DNA of 64,000 nt from Burkholderia sp. WAC0059 (GTDB lineage Bacteria; Pseudomonadota; Gammaproteobacteria; Burkholderiales; Burkholderiaceae), in the NCBI RefSeq assembly GCF_002870125.1, contig NZ_PNEO01000005.1, positions 62,001-126,000 on the forward strand, in the 5' to 3' direction. The notes below the pieces were generated by a model. The model was given only the letters and a program-made list of their open reading frames with translations. It ran no database searches and was not told where the DNA came from. Below are positions 29,003 to 40,704 of the stretch, in pieces; position 1 is the stretch's first letter, and every line of letters begins with the position of its first letter. The translations under genes were made by a program, and so were the position numbers.

Positions 29003-29096
29003 GGCCCAATCCCGATCGGGACACCCGGAACGTCGCTTGCCCGGCCCGGACTAAAAAACCCCCGGTCGCGCCGGAATCGCGGTCAGCACGACCCCG

Positions 29097-29576
29097 TTAA
29101 ATGACGGCGCGCGCGCTGCGTGCCGACGACAGCCAGACGAGCGCGATGCCCAGCACGCTCTCGACGAGATAAAAGACGCTCGATACGCCGTGCAGCATGC
29201 CGAAGCGCTGGGCATACGGCGAGTGCCCGACGTCCACGCCGGCATTCATCGCCGCGACGCGCAACGCGTTCATGAACGGCTGCAGTGCGAAATAACCGAT
29301 CAGCACGCACAGAATCATGCCCGCGAGCAGCCAGCGCAGCCGCAGGTACGCCAACTCGCCGCGCTGGGCAAACAGGTTGCACAGCACGAGCAGCACCACG
29401 CCGCAGACGATGCCCGTCACGCCTTCGATGCGAAAGAGCATCGCGGCCACGGACCCGGCCGTCATATGGTCGAGCAACGTGAAGAGGACGGGCGCCACGG
29501 CATAGCCGATCGTAAGCTGACTGCCGACCCACAACATGGCCAGCAGCCCGAACAGCCGATGAGGAAACGAAGACAC
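29097..29576 (-). CDS. DUF4149-type membrane protein
   Basis: 159-residue integral membrane protein with four hydrophobic segments (about 8-35, 53-70, 81-100 and 130-150). The pattern LWVGSQLTIGYAVAPVLF...RIEGVTG resembles the DUF4149/TMEM205-like family found beside greA and carB in betaproteobacteria. No catalytic motif is visible; the biochemical role is unknown. Its start is 15 bases after the greA stop, so it is in one operon with greA. Confidence 0.7.
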   Translation of the reverse strand: MSSFPHRLFGLLAMLWVGSQLTIGYAVAPVLFTLLDHMTAGSVAAMLFRIEGVTGIVCGVVLLVLCNLFAQRGELAYLRLRWLLAGMILCVLIGYFALQPFMNALRVAAMNAGVDVGHSPYAQRFGMLHGVSSVFYLVESVLGIALVWLSSARSARAVI

Positions 29577-29590
29577 GATGCCCGCGCTCC

Positions 29591-30067
29591 TCAGACGTAG
29601 CGCACTTCGATGATTTCGTATTCGCGCAGCCCGCTCGGGGCCTGCACCTGCGCCACGTCGCCCTCGGACTTGCCGATCAGCGCGCGCGAGATCGGCGAGC
29701 TGACCGAAATGAGGCCGTGCTCGAGATCGGCTTCGTCGTCGCCGACGATCTGATAGGTGACCGTCTTGCCCGACCCGAGGTCCTCGAGATCGACCGTGGA
29801 GCCGAACACCACGCGGCCGTCGGCTTCGAGCGTCGCCGGATCGATGACCTGGGCGGCCGCCAGCTTCGACTCGATCTCCGCGATGCGGCCTTCGATGAAA
29901 CCCTGTTTTTCCTTCGCGGCGTCGTATTCGGCGTTTTCCGACAGATCGCCCTGGGCACGCGCCTCGGCAATCGAATTGATGACCGCCGGACGTTCGACGG
30001 ACTTCAGGCGCTGCAACTCGTCGCGCAACTGATCCGCGCCGCGCTTCGTCAAGGGAATAGTGCTCAT
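29591..30067 (-). CDS. greA: Transcription elongation factor GreA
   Basis: 158 residues, the family length. GreA rescues backtracked RNA polymerase by inducing transcript cleavage. The N-terminal coiled coil runs from [22 protein letters not shown] through the acidic tip [20 protein letters not shown]; the C-terminal FKBP-like domain contains [23 protein letters not shown]. It is 164 bases after carB, just behind a structured terminator (30096-30190), so its expression may depend on read-through or on a promoter inside that gap. Confidence 0.96.
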   Translation of the reverse strand: MSTIPLTKRGADQLRDELQRLKSVERPAVINSIAEARAQGDLSENAEYDAAKEKQGFIEGRIAEIESKLAAAQVIDPATLEADGRVVFGSTVDLEDLGSGKTVTYQIVGDDEADLEHGLISVSSPISRALIGKSEGDVAQVQAPSGLREYEIIEVRYV

Positions 30068-30095
30068 AGACAACTCATGCGGCCTGAGACGGCCA

Positions 30096-30190
30096 TAAAA
30101 AAAATCACCGCGGTTAAGTGCATCCCGAAGCCATCCGGCCAGCTTACGCGCACCGGCTGCGAATGCTTCAGGGACGCCGCCTAACCGCGG
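30096..30190 (-). terminator. Structured terminator/attenuator between carB and greA
   Basis: On the minus strand the 9-bp arm CCGCGGTTA (30190-30182) pairs with TAACCGCGG (30116-30108), followed by TGA and then T8 (30104-30097). The 65-base loop can fold further: GCATTC with GGATGC, and AGCC with GGCT. The whole element ends 29 bases before the greA start, so a transcript surviving it runs straight into greA. Confidence 0.65.
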
Positions 30191-30231
30191 CAGTGACAAT
30201 AAACGTGATCGTTGGACTTAACGTCGCTATT

Positions 30232-33486
<3,255 letters not shown>

Positions 33487-33526
33487 AACGCTCTCGCTAA
33501 TATTTCCTTGTGTCTTTTTTCCGGCC

Positions 33527-34684
33527 TCAGGCGGCCGCGCCGCGCTTGCCGCCCTTCGCGGCATCCATCAGCGCGGTGAAGCGGTCGAACAGATAGCCGA
33601 TGTCGTGCGGCCCGGGCGAGGCTTCCGGGTGGCCCTGGAAGCAGAAGGCCGGCTTGTCGGTCAGCTCGAAGCCTTGCAGCGTGCCGTCGAACAGCGAGAC
33701 GTGCGTAACGCGCGCGTTCGCGGGCAGCGTGTCGGCATCGACGGCGAAGCCGTGGTTCTGCGACGTGATGACGACGCGGCCGTCGCCGAGATCCTTGACC
33801 GGGTGGTTCGCGCCGTGGTGGCCCGTCTTCATCTTCACGGTCTTCGCGCCGACGGCGAGACCCATGATCTGATGGCCGAGGCAGATGCCGAAGGTCGGCA
33901 GGCCGTGCGAGATGAATTCCTGCGCCGCGCGGATCGCGTAGTCGCACGGCTCCGGATCGCCGGGACCGTTCGAGAGGAACACGCCGTCGGGGTTGAGCGC
34001 GAGCGCGTCGGCCGCGCTCGCCTCGGCGGGCAGCACCGTCACGTGGCAGCCGCGCTCGGCCAGCATGCGCAGGATGTTCTGCTTCACGCCGTAGTCGAAC
34101 GCCACCACGCGGTACTTCGCCTCGCCGAGCGTGCCGTAGCCCTCGCCGAGGCGCCATTCGGTCCGGGTCCACTCGTAGGGCGCCTGCGTGGACACCACCT
34201 TCGCGAGGTCCATGCCGGCCAGCCCCGGGAACGAACGCGCCAACCCGACTGCCTTCGTCGCGTCATCGGAGCCGGCGAGAATCGCGCCGTTCTGGGCACC
34301 CTTGTCGCGCAGCAGCCGGGTCAGCTTGCGGGTGTCGATGCCGGCGATCGCCACCACGCCTTCGTCGCGCAGATAAGCGTCGAGCGTGCGCTCCGCGCGG
34401 AAATTCGACGCGAGCACCGGCAGATCGCGAATGATCAGCCCGGCGGCATGGACTTTCGTAGCTTCGACGTCCTCGGCATTGACGCCGACGTTGCCGATGT
34501 GCGGATACGTCAGGGTGACGATCTGGCGCGCATAGCTCGGATCGGTCAGGATTTCCTGATAGCCGGTGATGGCCGTGTTGAACACGACCTCGCCGATCGT
34601 ATGACCGGGGGCGCCGATCGAGTAGCCACGAAAGACCGTGCCGTCGGCAAGCGCAAGCAGAGCGGGAGAGAAAGACGGCAACAC
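33527..34684 (-). CDS. carA: Carbamoyl-phosphate synthase small subunit (glutaminase)
   Basis: 385 residues from a GTG at 34684, preferred because AAGGAG precedes it by 6 bases; an upstream in-frame start at 34705 is less likely. The N-terminal CarA domain holds [15 protein letters not shown] and [20 protein letters not shown]; the class I amidotransferase domain has the catalytic cysteine in [14 protein letters not shown] and His/Glu in [11 protein letters not shown]. It supplies ammonia to CarB. A consensus-like promoter about 300 bases upstream gives it a long leader. Confidence 0.96.
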   Translation of the reverse strand: MLPSFSPALLALADGTVFRGYSIGAPGHTIGEVVFNTAITGYQEILTDPSYARQIVTLTYPHIGNVGVNAEDVEATKVHAAGLIIRDLPVLASNFRAERTLDAYLRDEGVVAIAGIDTRKLTRLLRDKGAQNGAILAGSDDATKAVGLARSFPGLAGMDLAKVVSTQAPYEWTRTEWRLGEGYGTLGEAKYRVVAFDYGVKQNILRMLAERGCHVTVLPAEASAADALALNPDGVFLSNGPGDPEPCDYAIRAAQEFISHGLPTFGICLGHQIMGLAVGAKTVKMKTGHHGANHPVKDLGDGRVVITSQNHGFAVDADTLPANARVTHVSLFDGTLQGFELTDKPAFCFQGHPEASPGPHDIGYLFDRFTALMDAAKGGKRGAAA

Positions 34685-34977
34685 GGGAGACTCCTTGGGG
34701 AACACCCTGTGCCGACCCGTTTATCCGACCGTGCGGCTGCAGCGTCGGCATCCTTCGATGCGCGCGCAGACCGGCTCGCGTGTCGGGCCTGCCCTGCCGG
34801 CTGGACGACGCGCCTGGTAATTTCCGCGCCCCGACACGGGAACACGGTCGGACGGGCAAAAGCGGAAAATCGGCGCGAATCGGCAGCAAAACGCAAAAAG
34901 CAGGCGACGCGCGAAGCGGATGAACAGTTTGGAAAAGGTAGGCGCTAGGGTGCGGGTTGATAAGCTCAAACCTTGAA

Positions 34978-35007
34978 ATTATAGCGTGAAACCGCCCCTT
35001 CCTTCAA
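34978..35007 (-). promoter_or_regulatory. Probable carAB promoter
   Basis: On the minus strand TTGAAG (35007-35002) is followed after 18 bp by a perfect TATAAT (34983-34978). Transcription would start near 34971, giving a leader of about 285 bases before the carA GTG. Confidence 0.6.
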
Positions 35008-35160
35008 ATCCGGGCGAGAAGAAGCCGGATGGCGGCGGGCATTCCGCGCGTTTTCCCATGATAGGCGCCGGACCGGAAGCCCCCAAACCGGGCCCCTCGG
35101 CCCAGGGAAGCGCTCGCCCGTTTCGCCGCCCCGCGCGACCTCCATGCCCTCCGGGTCGCC

Positions 35161-35194
35161 CAAACGAAAACGCCGTCACTCACCGTGACGGCGT
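35161..35194 (-). terminator. Terminator downstream of mltD
   Basis: ACGCCGTCAC (35170-35179) pairs perfectly with GTGACGGCGT (35185-35194) around a 5-base loop; on the minus strand TTT-CG-TTT follows. It lies about 77 bases after the mltD stop. Confidence 0.75.
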
Positions 35195-35271
35195 CCAAAA
35201 CGTCGAGTGCCAGAATCATGCCTGTGCACCGCCCCCGCAGCGCACGGCGCACTCTTCGCGAACCGCTTCTT

Positions 35272-36924
35272 CTAGTGCTTTTTCCGCGTATGGGCGACGG
35301 CCTTCGAATGACCGCCCCCCGACTTCTTCGAGGCCTTCCCGCCCGAGCCGGCCGCCGCCTTCGTCTTCGGCGCCTTGCCCTTCACGGGATCGGATACCCG
35401 TTCGATCGCCACGCCGCGGCCATGCCGCCGGTCGTAGCGCGAGCCCGAAACCCGCGTGCCGATCCGCTCGACGCCACCGCCCTGCACGCTGGCCGAAATC
35501 CGCTCGAACCCCGGCTCCCGCGGCATCGCCCGGCCGACCGGCACGTGCAGCACCAGCACCTGACCCGGCGACACCTGCGAGCGACGCGTCCGGTTCCAGC
35601 CCTTCAGTTGCGCCACCGACACGCCATAGCGGTGCGCCACCTCGTCCATCGACTGCCGGCGGCGGATGCGGATCAGCATCTTGCGCGTGTCGGGCACGTC
35701 GGGCTCCATCGCGAGCACCGCGCTTTCCGCCACGTCGGCGCTGATGTCCTCGTCGTCGTCCCCGTCGGTGCGCGGCACGAGGATCGTCGAGCCGGGCTTC
35801 AGGCGCATGCCCGCCGGAATCTTGTTCACCGACATCAGCGTCTGTTCGTCGACGCCGATCTTCTCGGCGATCGCGGCCGGCGTCGCGCGCTGGTCGACCG
35901 TATAGGTGGTCCACGACGAAAGCTGGCCGGTGTAGGCCTTGAGGTTGTGCTCGAACGCGCTCGCGTTGTCGAACGGCAGCAGGATCTGCGGCTGCGTCGC
36001 GCCGAGAATCACGGGCTTGCGGAACGACGGGTTCAGCGAGCGGAACTCGTCGGGCGTCATGTTCGCGAGCTTCGCCGCGACGTCGACGTCGATGTCGTGC
36101 GCCGTCGTGACGGTCACGAAGTACGGGTGGTTCGGGATCGGCGGCAGCGTGAGCCCGTACATCTGCGGGTTCATCACGATGTTCTTGATCGCCTGCAGCT
36201 TGGGCACGTAATTGCGGGTTTCGCTCGGCAGGCGCAGGTCCGCGTAGTCGGTCGGCAGGCCCGCGGCCTGGTTGCGGGCGATCGCCCGCTGCACGTTGCC
36301 CTCGCCCCAGTTGTAGGCGGCGAGCGCGAGATACCAGTCGCCGAACATGTCATGCAGATGCGACAGGTAGTCGAGCGCGGCGCTCGTCGAGGCGAGCACG
36401 TTGCGCCGGTCGTCCTGCCACATGTTCTGCTTCAGGTTGTAGGTGCGCCCCGTGTCCGGCACGAACTGCCAGATGCCCGCCGCCTTCGCGACCGAGAGCG
36501 CCTGGGGGTTGTATGCCGACTCGACGAACGGCAGCAGCGCGAGCTCGGTCGGCATGTGCCGCTCCTCGAGCTGTTCGACGATGTGGTAAAGATACTTTTT
36601 CGAGCGTTCGGTCATCCGCGCGACGTAGTCGGGGCGCTGGACGTACCAGTTGACCTGCGTGTCGACGAGGTCGCCCTGCAGGTCGGGAATCTGGAAGCCG
36701 CGACGGATGCGGGCCCAGAGGTCGGCGTCGGCCGTCGTCAGTTGGCTGACGGAACCCTGGTCGACGTTGATGGTTTCGTTGGCGGCGGAGGTTTGGCGAA
36801 TCTGGTCGGCGATGGCTTGCGCGTCGGTGGCGCCCGGCGAGCCGGAAGAACTGCTGACGGTTGGTCCCTGGCTCGCGCAGGCGGCGAGCAGGAGGGCCAG
36901 CAGCACACTGAGGATAAATCGCAT
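35272..36924 (-). CDS. mltD: Membrane-bound lytic transglycosylase D with LysM repeats
   Basis: 550 residues. A lipoprotein signal ends in LLLAAC with the acylated cysteine at residue 16. The SLT domain follows; its catalytic glutamate is E135 in LLPFVESAYNPQALS, and GIWQFVPDTGRTYNL completes the motif. Two LysM-like peptidoglycan-binding repeats lie at about 335-395 and 440-485. The Lys/Ser/Gly-rich tail is low complexity. It cleaves the glycan strands of peptidoglycan from the outer membrane. The gene stands alone, with its own terminator. Confidence 0.93.
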   Translation of the reverse strand: MRFILSVLLALLLAACASQGPTVSSSSGSPGATDAQAIADQIRQTSAANETINVDQGSVSQLTTADADLWARIRRGFQIPDLQGDLVDTQVNWYVQRPDYVARMTERSKKYLYHIVEQLEERHMPTELALLPFVESAYNPQALSVAKAAGIWQFVPDTGRTYNLKQNMWQDDRRNVLASTSAALDYLSHLHDMFGDWYLALAAYNWGEGNVQRAIARNQAAGLPTDYADLRLPSETRNYVPKLQAIKNIVMNPQMYGLTLPPIPNHPYFVTVTTAHDIDVDVAAKLANMTPDEFRSLNPSFRKPVILGATQPQILLPFDNASAFEHNLKAYTGQLSSWTTYTVDQRATPAAIAEKIGVDEQTLMSVNKIPAGMRLKPGSTILVPRTDGDDDEDISADVAESAVLAMEPDVPDTRKMLIRIRRRQSMDEVAHRYGVSVAQLKGWNRTRRSQVSPGQVLVLHVPVGRAMPREPGFERISASVQGGGVERIGTRVSGSRYDRRHGRGVAIERVSDPVKGKAPKTKAAAGSGGKASKKSGGGHSKAVAHTRKKH

Positions 36925-37079
36925 GAACGTCTTGACTTCCGCATGGCTGGAGTTTGCAGCCGATAGTACGGAAGCCTTTCGTTTCCGTCAACAAAAAATG
37001 CCGGAAAAAGCGTGCGAAATCCGCGAGTTGGGTGCGTTTGCGCATCCTCGTGCTGAGAATACCCGCGAGACGGGGCAGG

Positions 37080-37889
37080 TCAGCGGAAACGATTCTTCCA
37101 TTCCCGCATCAGCGTGAATGCCGCGAGCCGGTCCGGCACCCTTTCGTGCAACTGGCCGGCGAGGCTCGCCTGGACAGCCGGGTCGCCCGCGCGCAGGAAC
37201 GGGTTGACAGCCCGCTCGTGCCCGATCGTCGTGGGCAGCGTGGGCTCGCCCCGTTCGCGCAGCGCGGCCGCCTCCCGGCTCCAGGCCTGCAGTTGCGCGT
37301 TCTCCGGATCGCAGGCGAGCGCGAAGCGGATGTTCGAGAGCGTGTACTCGTGCGCGCAATGGACCCGGCTCGCGCCGGGCAGCGCCGCGAGCGCGTCGAG
37401 CGAGGCCAGCATCTGCGCCGGCGTGCCCTCGAAGATGCGCCCGCAGCCGCAGGCGAAAAGCGTGTCGCCGCAAAAGAGGTGTGGGATACCCGACGGATCG
37501 GCCGGCTGGAAATAGGCAATATGTCCGCGCGTGTGGCCCGGCACGTCGATCACCGCGAAGTCGAGCGCGGGCGCCTCGATCCGGACGCGATCGCCGCCCG
37601 ACAGGCGCTGCGTGATCTCTCCGATCGCCTCGCCGGCCGGACCGTAGACGGGGACGGACGCGTCCTCGAGCAGCGCCGCCACGCCGCCCACGTGGTCATG
37701 GTGATGATGCGTGAGTAAAATGGCGGCGAGCCGCCAGCCCCGCTTCGCGAGATAGGCGCGCACGGGCGCGGCTTCGCCCGGATCGACGACGACAGCGTGG
37801 CGGCCGTCGGAAACGACCCAGATATAGTTGTCGTCGAACGCCGGAACCGGTACGTATTCATACGTGGCGTGGGCAGCAAGTGCATTCAT
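37080..37889 (-). CDS. gloB: Hydroxyacylglutathione hydrolase (glyoxalase II)
   Basis: 269-residue metallo-beta-lactamase-fold enzyme that hydrolyses S-lactoylglutathione in methylglyoxal detoxification. The metal site THHHHDHVGG (about residues 60-69) is complete, PGHTRGHIAYF supplies a further ligand, and FCGDTLFACGCGRIFEG is the glyoxalase II signature. The C-terminal NPFLRAGD segment belongs to the substrate-binding domain. It is divergent from a methyltransferase, as in many proteobacteria (gloB - yafS - rnhA - dnaQ). Confidence 0.95.
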   Translation of the reverse strand: MNALAAHATYEYVPVPAFDDNYIWVVSDGRHAVVVDPGEAAPVRAYLAKRGWRLAAILLTHHHHDHVGGVAALLEDASVPVYGPAGEAIGEITQRLSGGDRVRIEAPALDFAVIDVPGHTRGHIAYFQPADPSGIPHLFCGDTLFACGCGRIFEGTPAQMLASLDALAALPGASRVHCAHEYTLSNIRFALACDPENAQLQAWSREAAALRERGEPTLPTTIGHERAVNPFLRAGDPAVQASLAGQLHERVPDRLAAFTLMREWKNRFR

Positions 37890-37912
37890 GGGCGACGTAT
37901 TCTTCTCAACAT

Positions 37913-38821
37913 ATGTCTGACCGAACGATTATAGACTGGCCCGCCTGGACTGCCTCGCCCACCGGACGCTACGTGCTCGACTGGGAACAGGCGCAGCTCG
38001 ACAGCGTGGTATCGAACGTGTTCGGCTACCATGCGCTGCAGCTCGGCCTGCCCCAGCTCGACGCGCTGCGCGAGAACCGCATGTCGGGCCGCGGGCTCGT
38101 GCTCGACGCGGCCAGCGCCGCGAGCCTGCCGTATACGCCGCCGCCCGCCCTGTCTCTTCCGCCGCATCGGGAGCCCGACGCCGGCGCAGCGAGCGCGGAA
38201 AGCGGGAAAGCGGCGGAACACGAAACCGGCGAGACCGGCGAGTCTTCGCCGCCGGCCCGCGGCCGCCATGCGCCGGGGGGGCGCAACGTCATCTGGTGCG
38301 ACCTGCTCGACCTGCCGTTCGAAACGCAGAGCGTCGACCTCATCGTGATGCCGCACACGCTCGAGTTCACGAGCGACCCGCACCGCCTGCTGCGCGAGGC
38401 CGAGCGCGTGCTGATGCCCGAGGGGCAGCTCGTCATCGCCGGCTTCAACTCGCTGAGCCTGTGGGGCGTGCGCCAGTCGATCGGCAAAATGACGGGCCGT
38501 CCGTTCATGCCCGCGCGGCATGAGCTGATCGCGTTCACGCGGCTCAAGGACTGGATCAAGCTGCTCGGCTTCGATCTTGATCGCGGGCGCTTCGGCTGCT
38601 ATCGTCCGCCCCTTTCGAGCGACCAGTGGCTCTCGCGCTACGCCTTCATGGAGGCCGCCGGCGACCGCTGGTGGCCGATCTTCGGCGCGGTCTACATGGT
38701 GACGGCCATCAAGCGCGTGCGCGGCATGCGCCTCGTCGGCCCCGTGAAGGTCAAGAAACCCGTGCGGGCGCCGAGCCTGAAGGCCGCCGCCACTTCGCAC
38801 ACACGCAACAAGGACACATGA
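37913..38821 (+). CDS. Class I SAM-dependent methyltransferase (YafS-type)
   Basis: 302 residues from ATG 37913. The methyltransferase domain is split: the usual N-terminal part [31 protein letters not shown], an unusual Ala/Glu/Gly-rich insertion (about residues 75-118) where the SAM glycine loop would be expected, then [23 protein letters not shown], a type-11 methyltransferase motif, and [21 protein letters not shown]. It overlaps rnhA by four bases. The target is unknown; position matches E. coli yafS. Confidence 0.8.
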   Translation: MSDRTIIDWPAWTASPTGRYVLDWEQAQLDSVVSNVFGYHALQLGLPQLDALRENRMSGRGLVLDAASAASLPYTPPPALSLPPHREPDAGAASAESGKAAEHETGETGESSPPARGRHAPGGRNVIWCDLLDLPFETQSVDLIVMPHTLEFTSDPHRLLREAERVLMPEGQLVIAGFNSLSLWGVRQSIGKMTGRPFMPARHELIAFTRLKDWIKLLGFDLDRGRFGCYRPPLSSDQWLSRYAFMEAAGDRWWPIFGAVYMVTAIKRVRGMRLVGPVKVKKPVRAPSLKAAATSHTRNKDT

Positions 38822-39273
38822 ACGCACCCGACACCGATATCGTCGAAATCTTCACCGACGGCGCCTGCAAGGGCAATCCGGGCCCCGGCGGCTGGGGCGC
38901 GCTGCTGCGCTTCGGCACGCAGGAAAAGGAACTGTTCGGCGGCGAGGCCGGCACGACCAACAACCGGATGGAGCTGATGGCTGTGATCGCCGCGCTCGAC
39001 GCGCTCAAGCGCCCGTGCCGCGTGGTCGTCCACACCGACTCGCAGTACGTGCAGAAAGGCATCAGCGAGTGGATCCACGGCTGGAAAAAGAAGAACTGGA
39101 TGACCGCGGCGAAAACCCCGGTCAAGAACGACGATCTGTGGAAGCAGCTCGACGCGCTCGTCGCGCAGCATCGGATCGAATGGCGCTGGGTGAAGGGCCA
39201 CGCCGGCCACCCGGAGAACGAGCGCGCCGACGCGCTCGCGAACCGCGGCGTCGCCACGCTCGCCGAACTTTGA
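38818..39273 (+). CDS. rnhA: Ribonuclease HI
   Basis: 151 residues. It cleaves the RNA strand of RNA-DNA hybrids. All catalytic acidic residues can be placed: D in [19 protein letters not shown] in [11 protein letters not shown] in [12 protein letters not shown], and the final D in [11 protein letters not shown]. The ATG overlaps the upstream methyltransferase stop, and dnaQ follows 52 bases later: the conserved rnhA-dnaQ pair, here in the same direction. Confidence 0.96.
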   Translation: MNAPDTDIVEIFTDGACKGNPGPGGWGALLRFGTQEKELFGGEAGTTNNRMELMAVIAALDALKRPCRVVVHTDSQYVQKGISEWIHGWKKKNWMTAAKTPVKNDDLWKQLDALVAQHRIEWRWVKGHAGHPENERADALANRGVATLAEL

Positions 39274-39325
39274 CGCCCGACGCATCTCCCCTGCTGCATC
39301 CGATTCCGCCACCCTACCGACCGAC

Positions 39326-40087
39326 ATGCGCCAGCTCATTCTCGACACCGAAACCACCGGCCTGAACGCCCGCTCCGGCGACCGCATCATCGAAATCGGC
39401 TGCGTCGAACTGCTCAACCGCCGCCTGACCGGCAACAATCTGCACTTCTACGTCAACCCGGAACGCGACAGCGACCCGGGCGCGCTCGCCGTCCACGGCC
39501 TCACGACCGAATTCCTCAGCGACAAGCCGAAATTCGCCGAAATCGCGGACGAGCTGCTCGCCTTCATCCGCGGCGCGGACCTCATCATCCACAACGCCCC
39601 GTTCGACATCGGCTTCATCGACGCCGAGCTGGCCCGGCTCGGACAACCGCCGCTCGCCGGGCATTGCGGCGAGATCATCGATACGCTGGTGCAGGCCAAG
39701 CAGATCTTCCCCGGCAAGCGCAACTCGCTCGACGCGCTCTGCGACCGCTTCGGCATCAGCAACGCGCACCGTACGCTGCACGGCGCGCTGCTCGACTCGG
39801 AGCTGCTCGCGGAAGTCTATCTGGCGATGACGCGCGGCCAGGAGAGCCTCGTCATCGACACGCTCGGCGAACCGGCGCCCGGCCCCGACGCGCATCTGCC
39901 CGCCGAGGCCAGCATGCAGCTACCCGGAGCGTTCGATCTCCCCGTGATCGCGGCCACCGACGAAGAGCTCGCGGCGCACCAGGCGGTGCTCGACGACCTC
40001 GACAAGGCGATCAAGGGAACGAGCGTCTGGCGGGCCGTGCCGGTCGTTGCGCCGGATGCGGCGTCGGCCGGGACGCAGTCCGCCTAA
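39326..40087 (+). CDS. dnaQ: DNA polymerase III epsilon subunit (3'-5' proofreading exonuclease)
   Basis: 253 residues. The DEDDh exonuclease motifs are complete: ILDTETTGLNARSGDRIIEIG (Exo I), LIIHNAPFDIGFIDAEL (Exo II) and AHRTLHGALLDSELLAEVY (Exo III with His and Asp). The C-terminal tail should bind the polymerase alpha subunit. It follows rnhA and precedes tRNA-Val by 48 bases. Confidence 0.96.
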   Translation: MRQLILDTETTGLNARSGDRIIEIGCVELLNRRLTGNNLHFYVNPERDSDPGALAVHGLTTEFLSDKPKFAEIADELLAFIRGADLIIHNAPFDIGFIDAELARLGQPPLAGHCGEIIDTLVQAKQIFPGKRNSLDALCDRFGISNAHRTLHGALLDSELLAEVYLAMTRGQESLVIDTLGEPAPGPDAHLPAEASMQLPGAFDLPVIAATDEELAAHQAVLDDLDKAIKGTSVWRAVPVVAPDAASAGTQSA

Positions 40088-40135
40088 AAAGGGCTTTACG
40101 GGGCCCCCAAAGCCTGACATAATTTCGCTCTCTTC

Positions 40136-40210
40136 GGGTGGTTAGCTCAGCGGTAGAGCACTGCCTTCACACGGCAGGGGTCACAGGTTCAATCCCTGTA
40201 CCACCCACCA
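40136..40210 (+). tRNA. tRNA-Val (anticodon CAC)
   Basis: The full cloverleaf is visible: acceptor GGGTGGT/ACCACCC, D arm GCTC/GAGC, anticodon stem CTGCC/GGCAG with loop TTCACAC (anticodon CAC, reading GUG), T arm ACAGG/CCTGT with TTCAATC, and an encoded CCA end at 40208-40210. Confidence 0.97.
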
Positions 40211-40242
40211 GATTCATGGGTACGTTGGAAGCCCGAAGAACA

Positions 40243-40276
40243 AAGGCCCTCAAGGCGAAAGCCTGAGGGCCTTTTT
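40243..40276 (+). terminator. Terminator after tRNA-Val
   Basis: AAGGCCCTCAAGGC (40243-40256), a GAAA tetraloop, and GCCTGAGGGCCTT pair over 13 bp with one bulged A; the T5 run is 40272-40276. Confidence 0.88.
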
Positions 40277-40327
40277 CTTTCTTCCTCGCCGCGTCACCCT
40301 ACTCCGGTCCGACCGGCCGGCCCAGTC

Positions 40328-40675
40328 TCAGTGACTGATCATCCACGGTCGCGAGTTACCGGAAGGGCTCTTGAGCCCGCCGCCCTGGGACGCCCCGTCC
40401 GCCCCGGCCAGCGACACCTTCCCCCCCGAGCAGCACCCGCAACCGTATCGGTGCGCCGCCCCGTCGCCCGACTGCAGCGGCGCGTTCGCGGCCCGCTCGT
40501 TCGTGGCGAACGCCTTGCGCTGCGCGCCCGACATCAGCGCGATCGCCGGCGCGCTGACCATGCGCGAGGCTGCGCCGCCGCAGTCGGGGCATGACCACGG
40601 GGCATCGCGCTCGGCAATCGGGCGCATCACGGCGAACTCGCCGCAGGTCTCGCAGTGGAAGTCGTAAATCGGCAT
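40328..40675 (-). CDS. fmdB: FmdB family zinc-ribbon protein
   Basis: 115 residues. The N-terminal FmdB zinc ribbon is complete: MPIYDFHCETCGEFAVMRP and SCPDCGGAASRMVSAPAIALM, four cysteines in two CxxC pairs. A second cysteine group, YGCGCCSGG, lies near residue 80. In Methylophilus, FmdB accompanies FmdA formamidase and was proposed as a regulator; many homologues lack any defined function. The start (40675) is 29 bases after the fmdA stop, so the pair is co-transcribed. Confidence 0.88.
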   Translation of the reverse strand: MPIYDFHCETCGEFAVMRPIAERDAPWSCPDCGGAASRMVSAPAIALMSGAQRKAFATNERAANAPLQSGDGAAHRYGCGCCSGGKVSLAGADGASQGGGLKSPSGNSRPWMISH

Positions 40676-40704
40676 GGGGCTCCCTGGCGTAATGGACGAC
40701 CGTG

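Larger units (their letters stand above)
34685..35271. other. Gene-free gap between mltD and carA
   Basis: The 587 bases contain, from left to right, the long carA leader, the carAB promoter (34978-35007), roughly 150 bases with no recognisable signal, and the terminator of mltD (35161-35194). Frames across the leader have shadow-type composition and no ribosome site. No repeat or riboswitch that I recognise. Confidence 0.5.

Noticed and set aside
40136..40210. tRNA-Val as an attachment site with the amide cluster as a genomic island.
   Set aside because: I see no integrase, no repeat of the tRNA 3' end further right, and no change in base composition across 40-53 kb.
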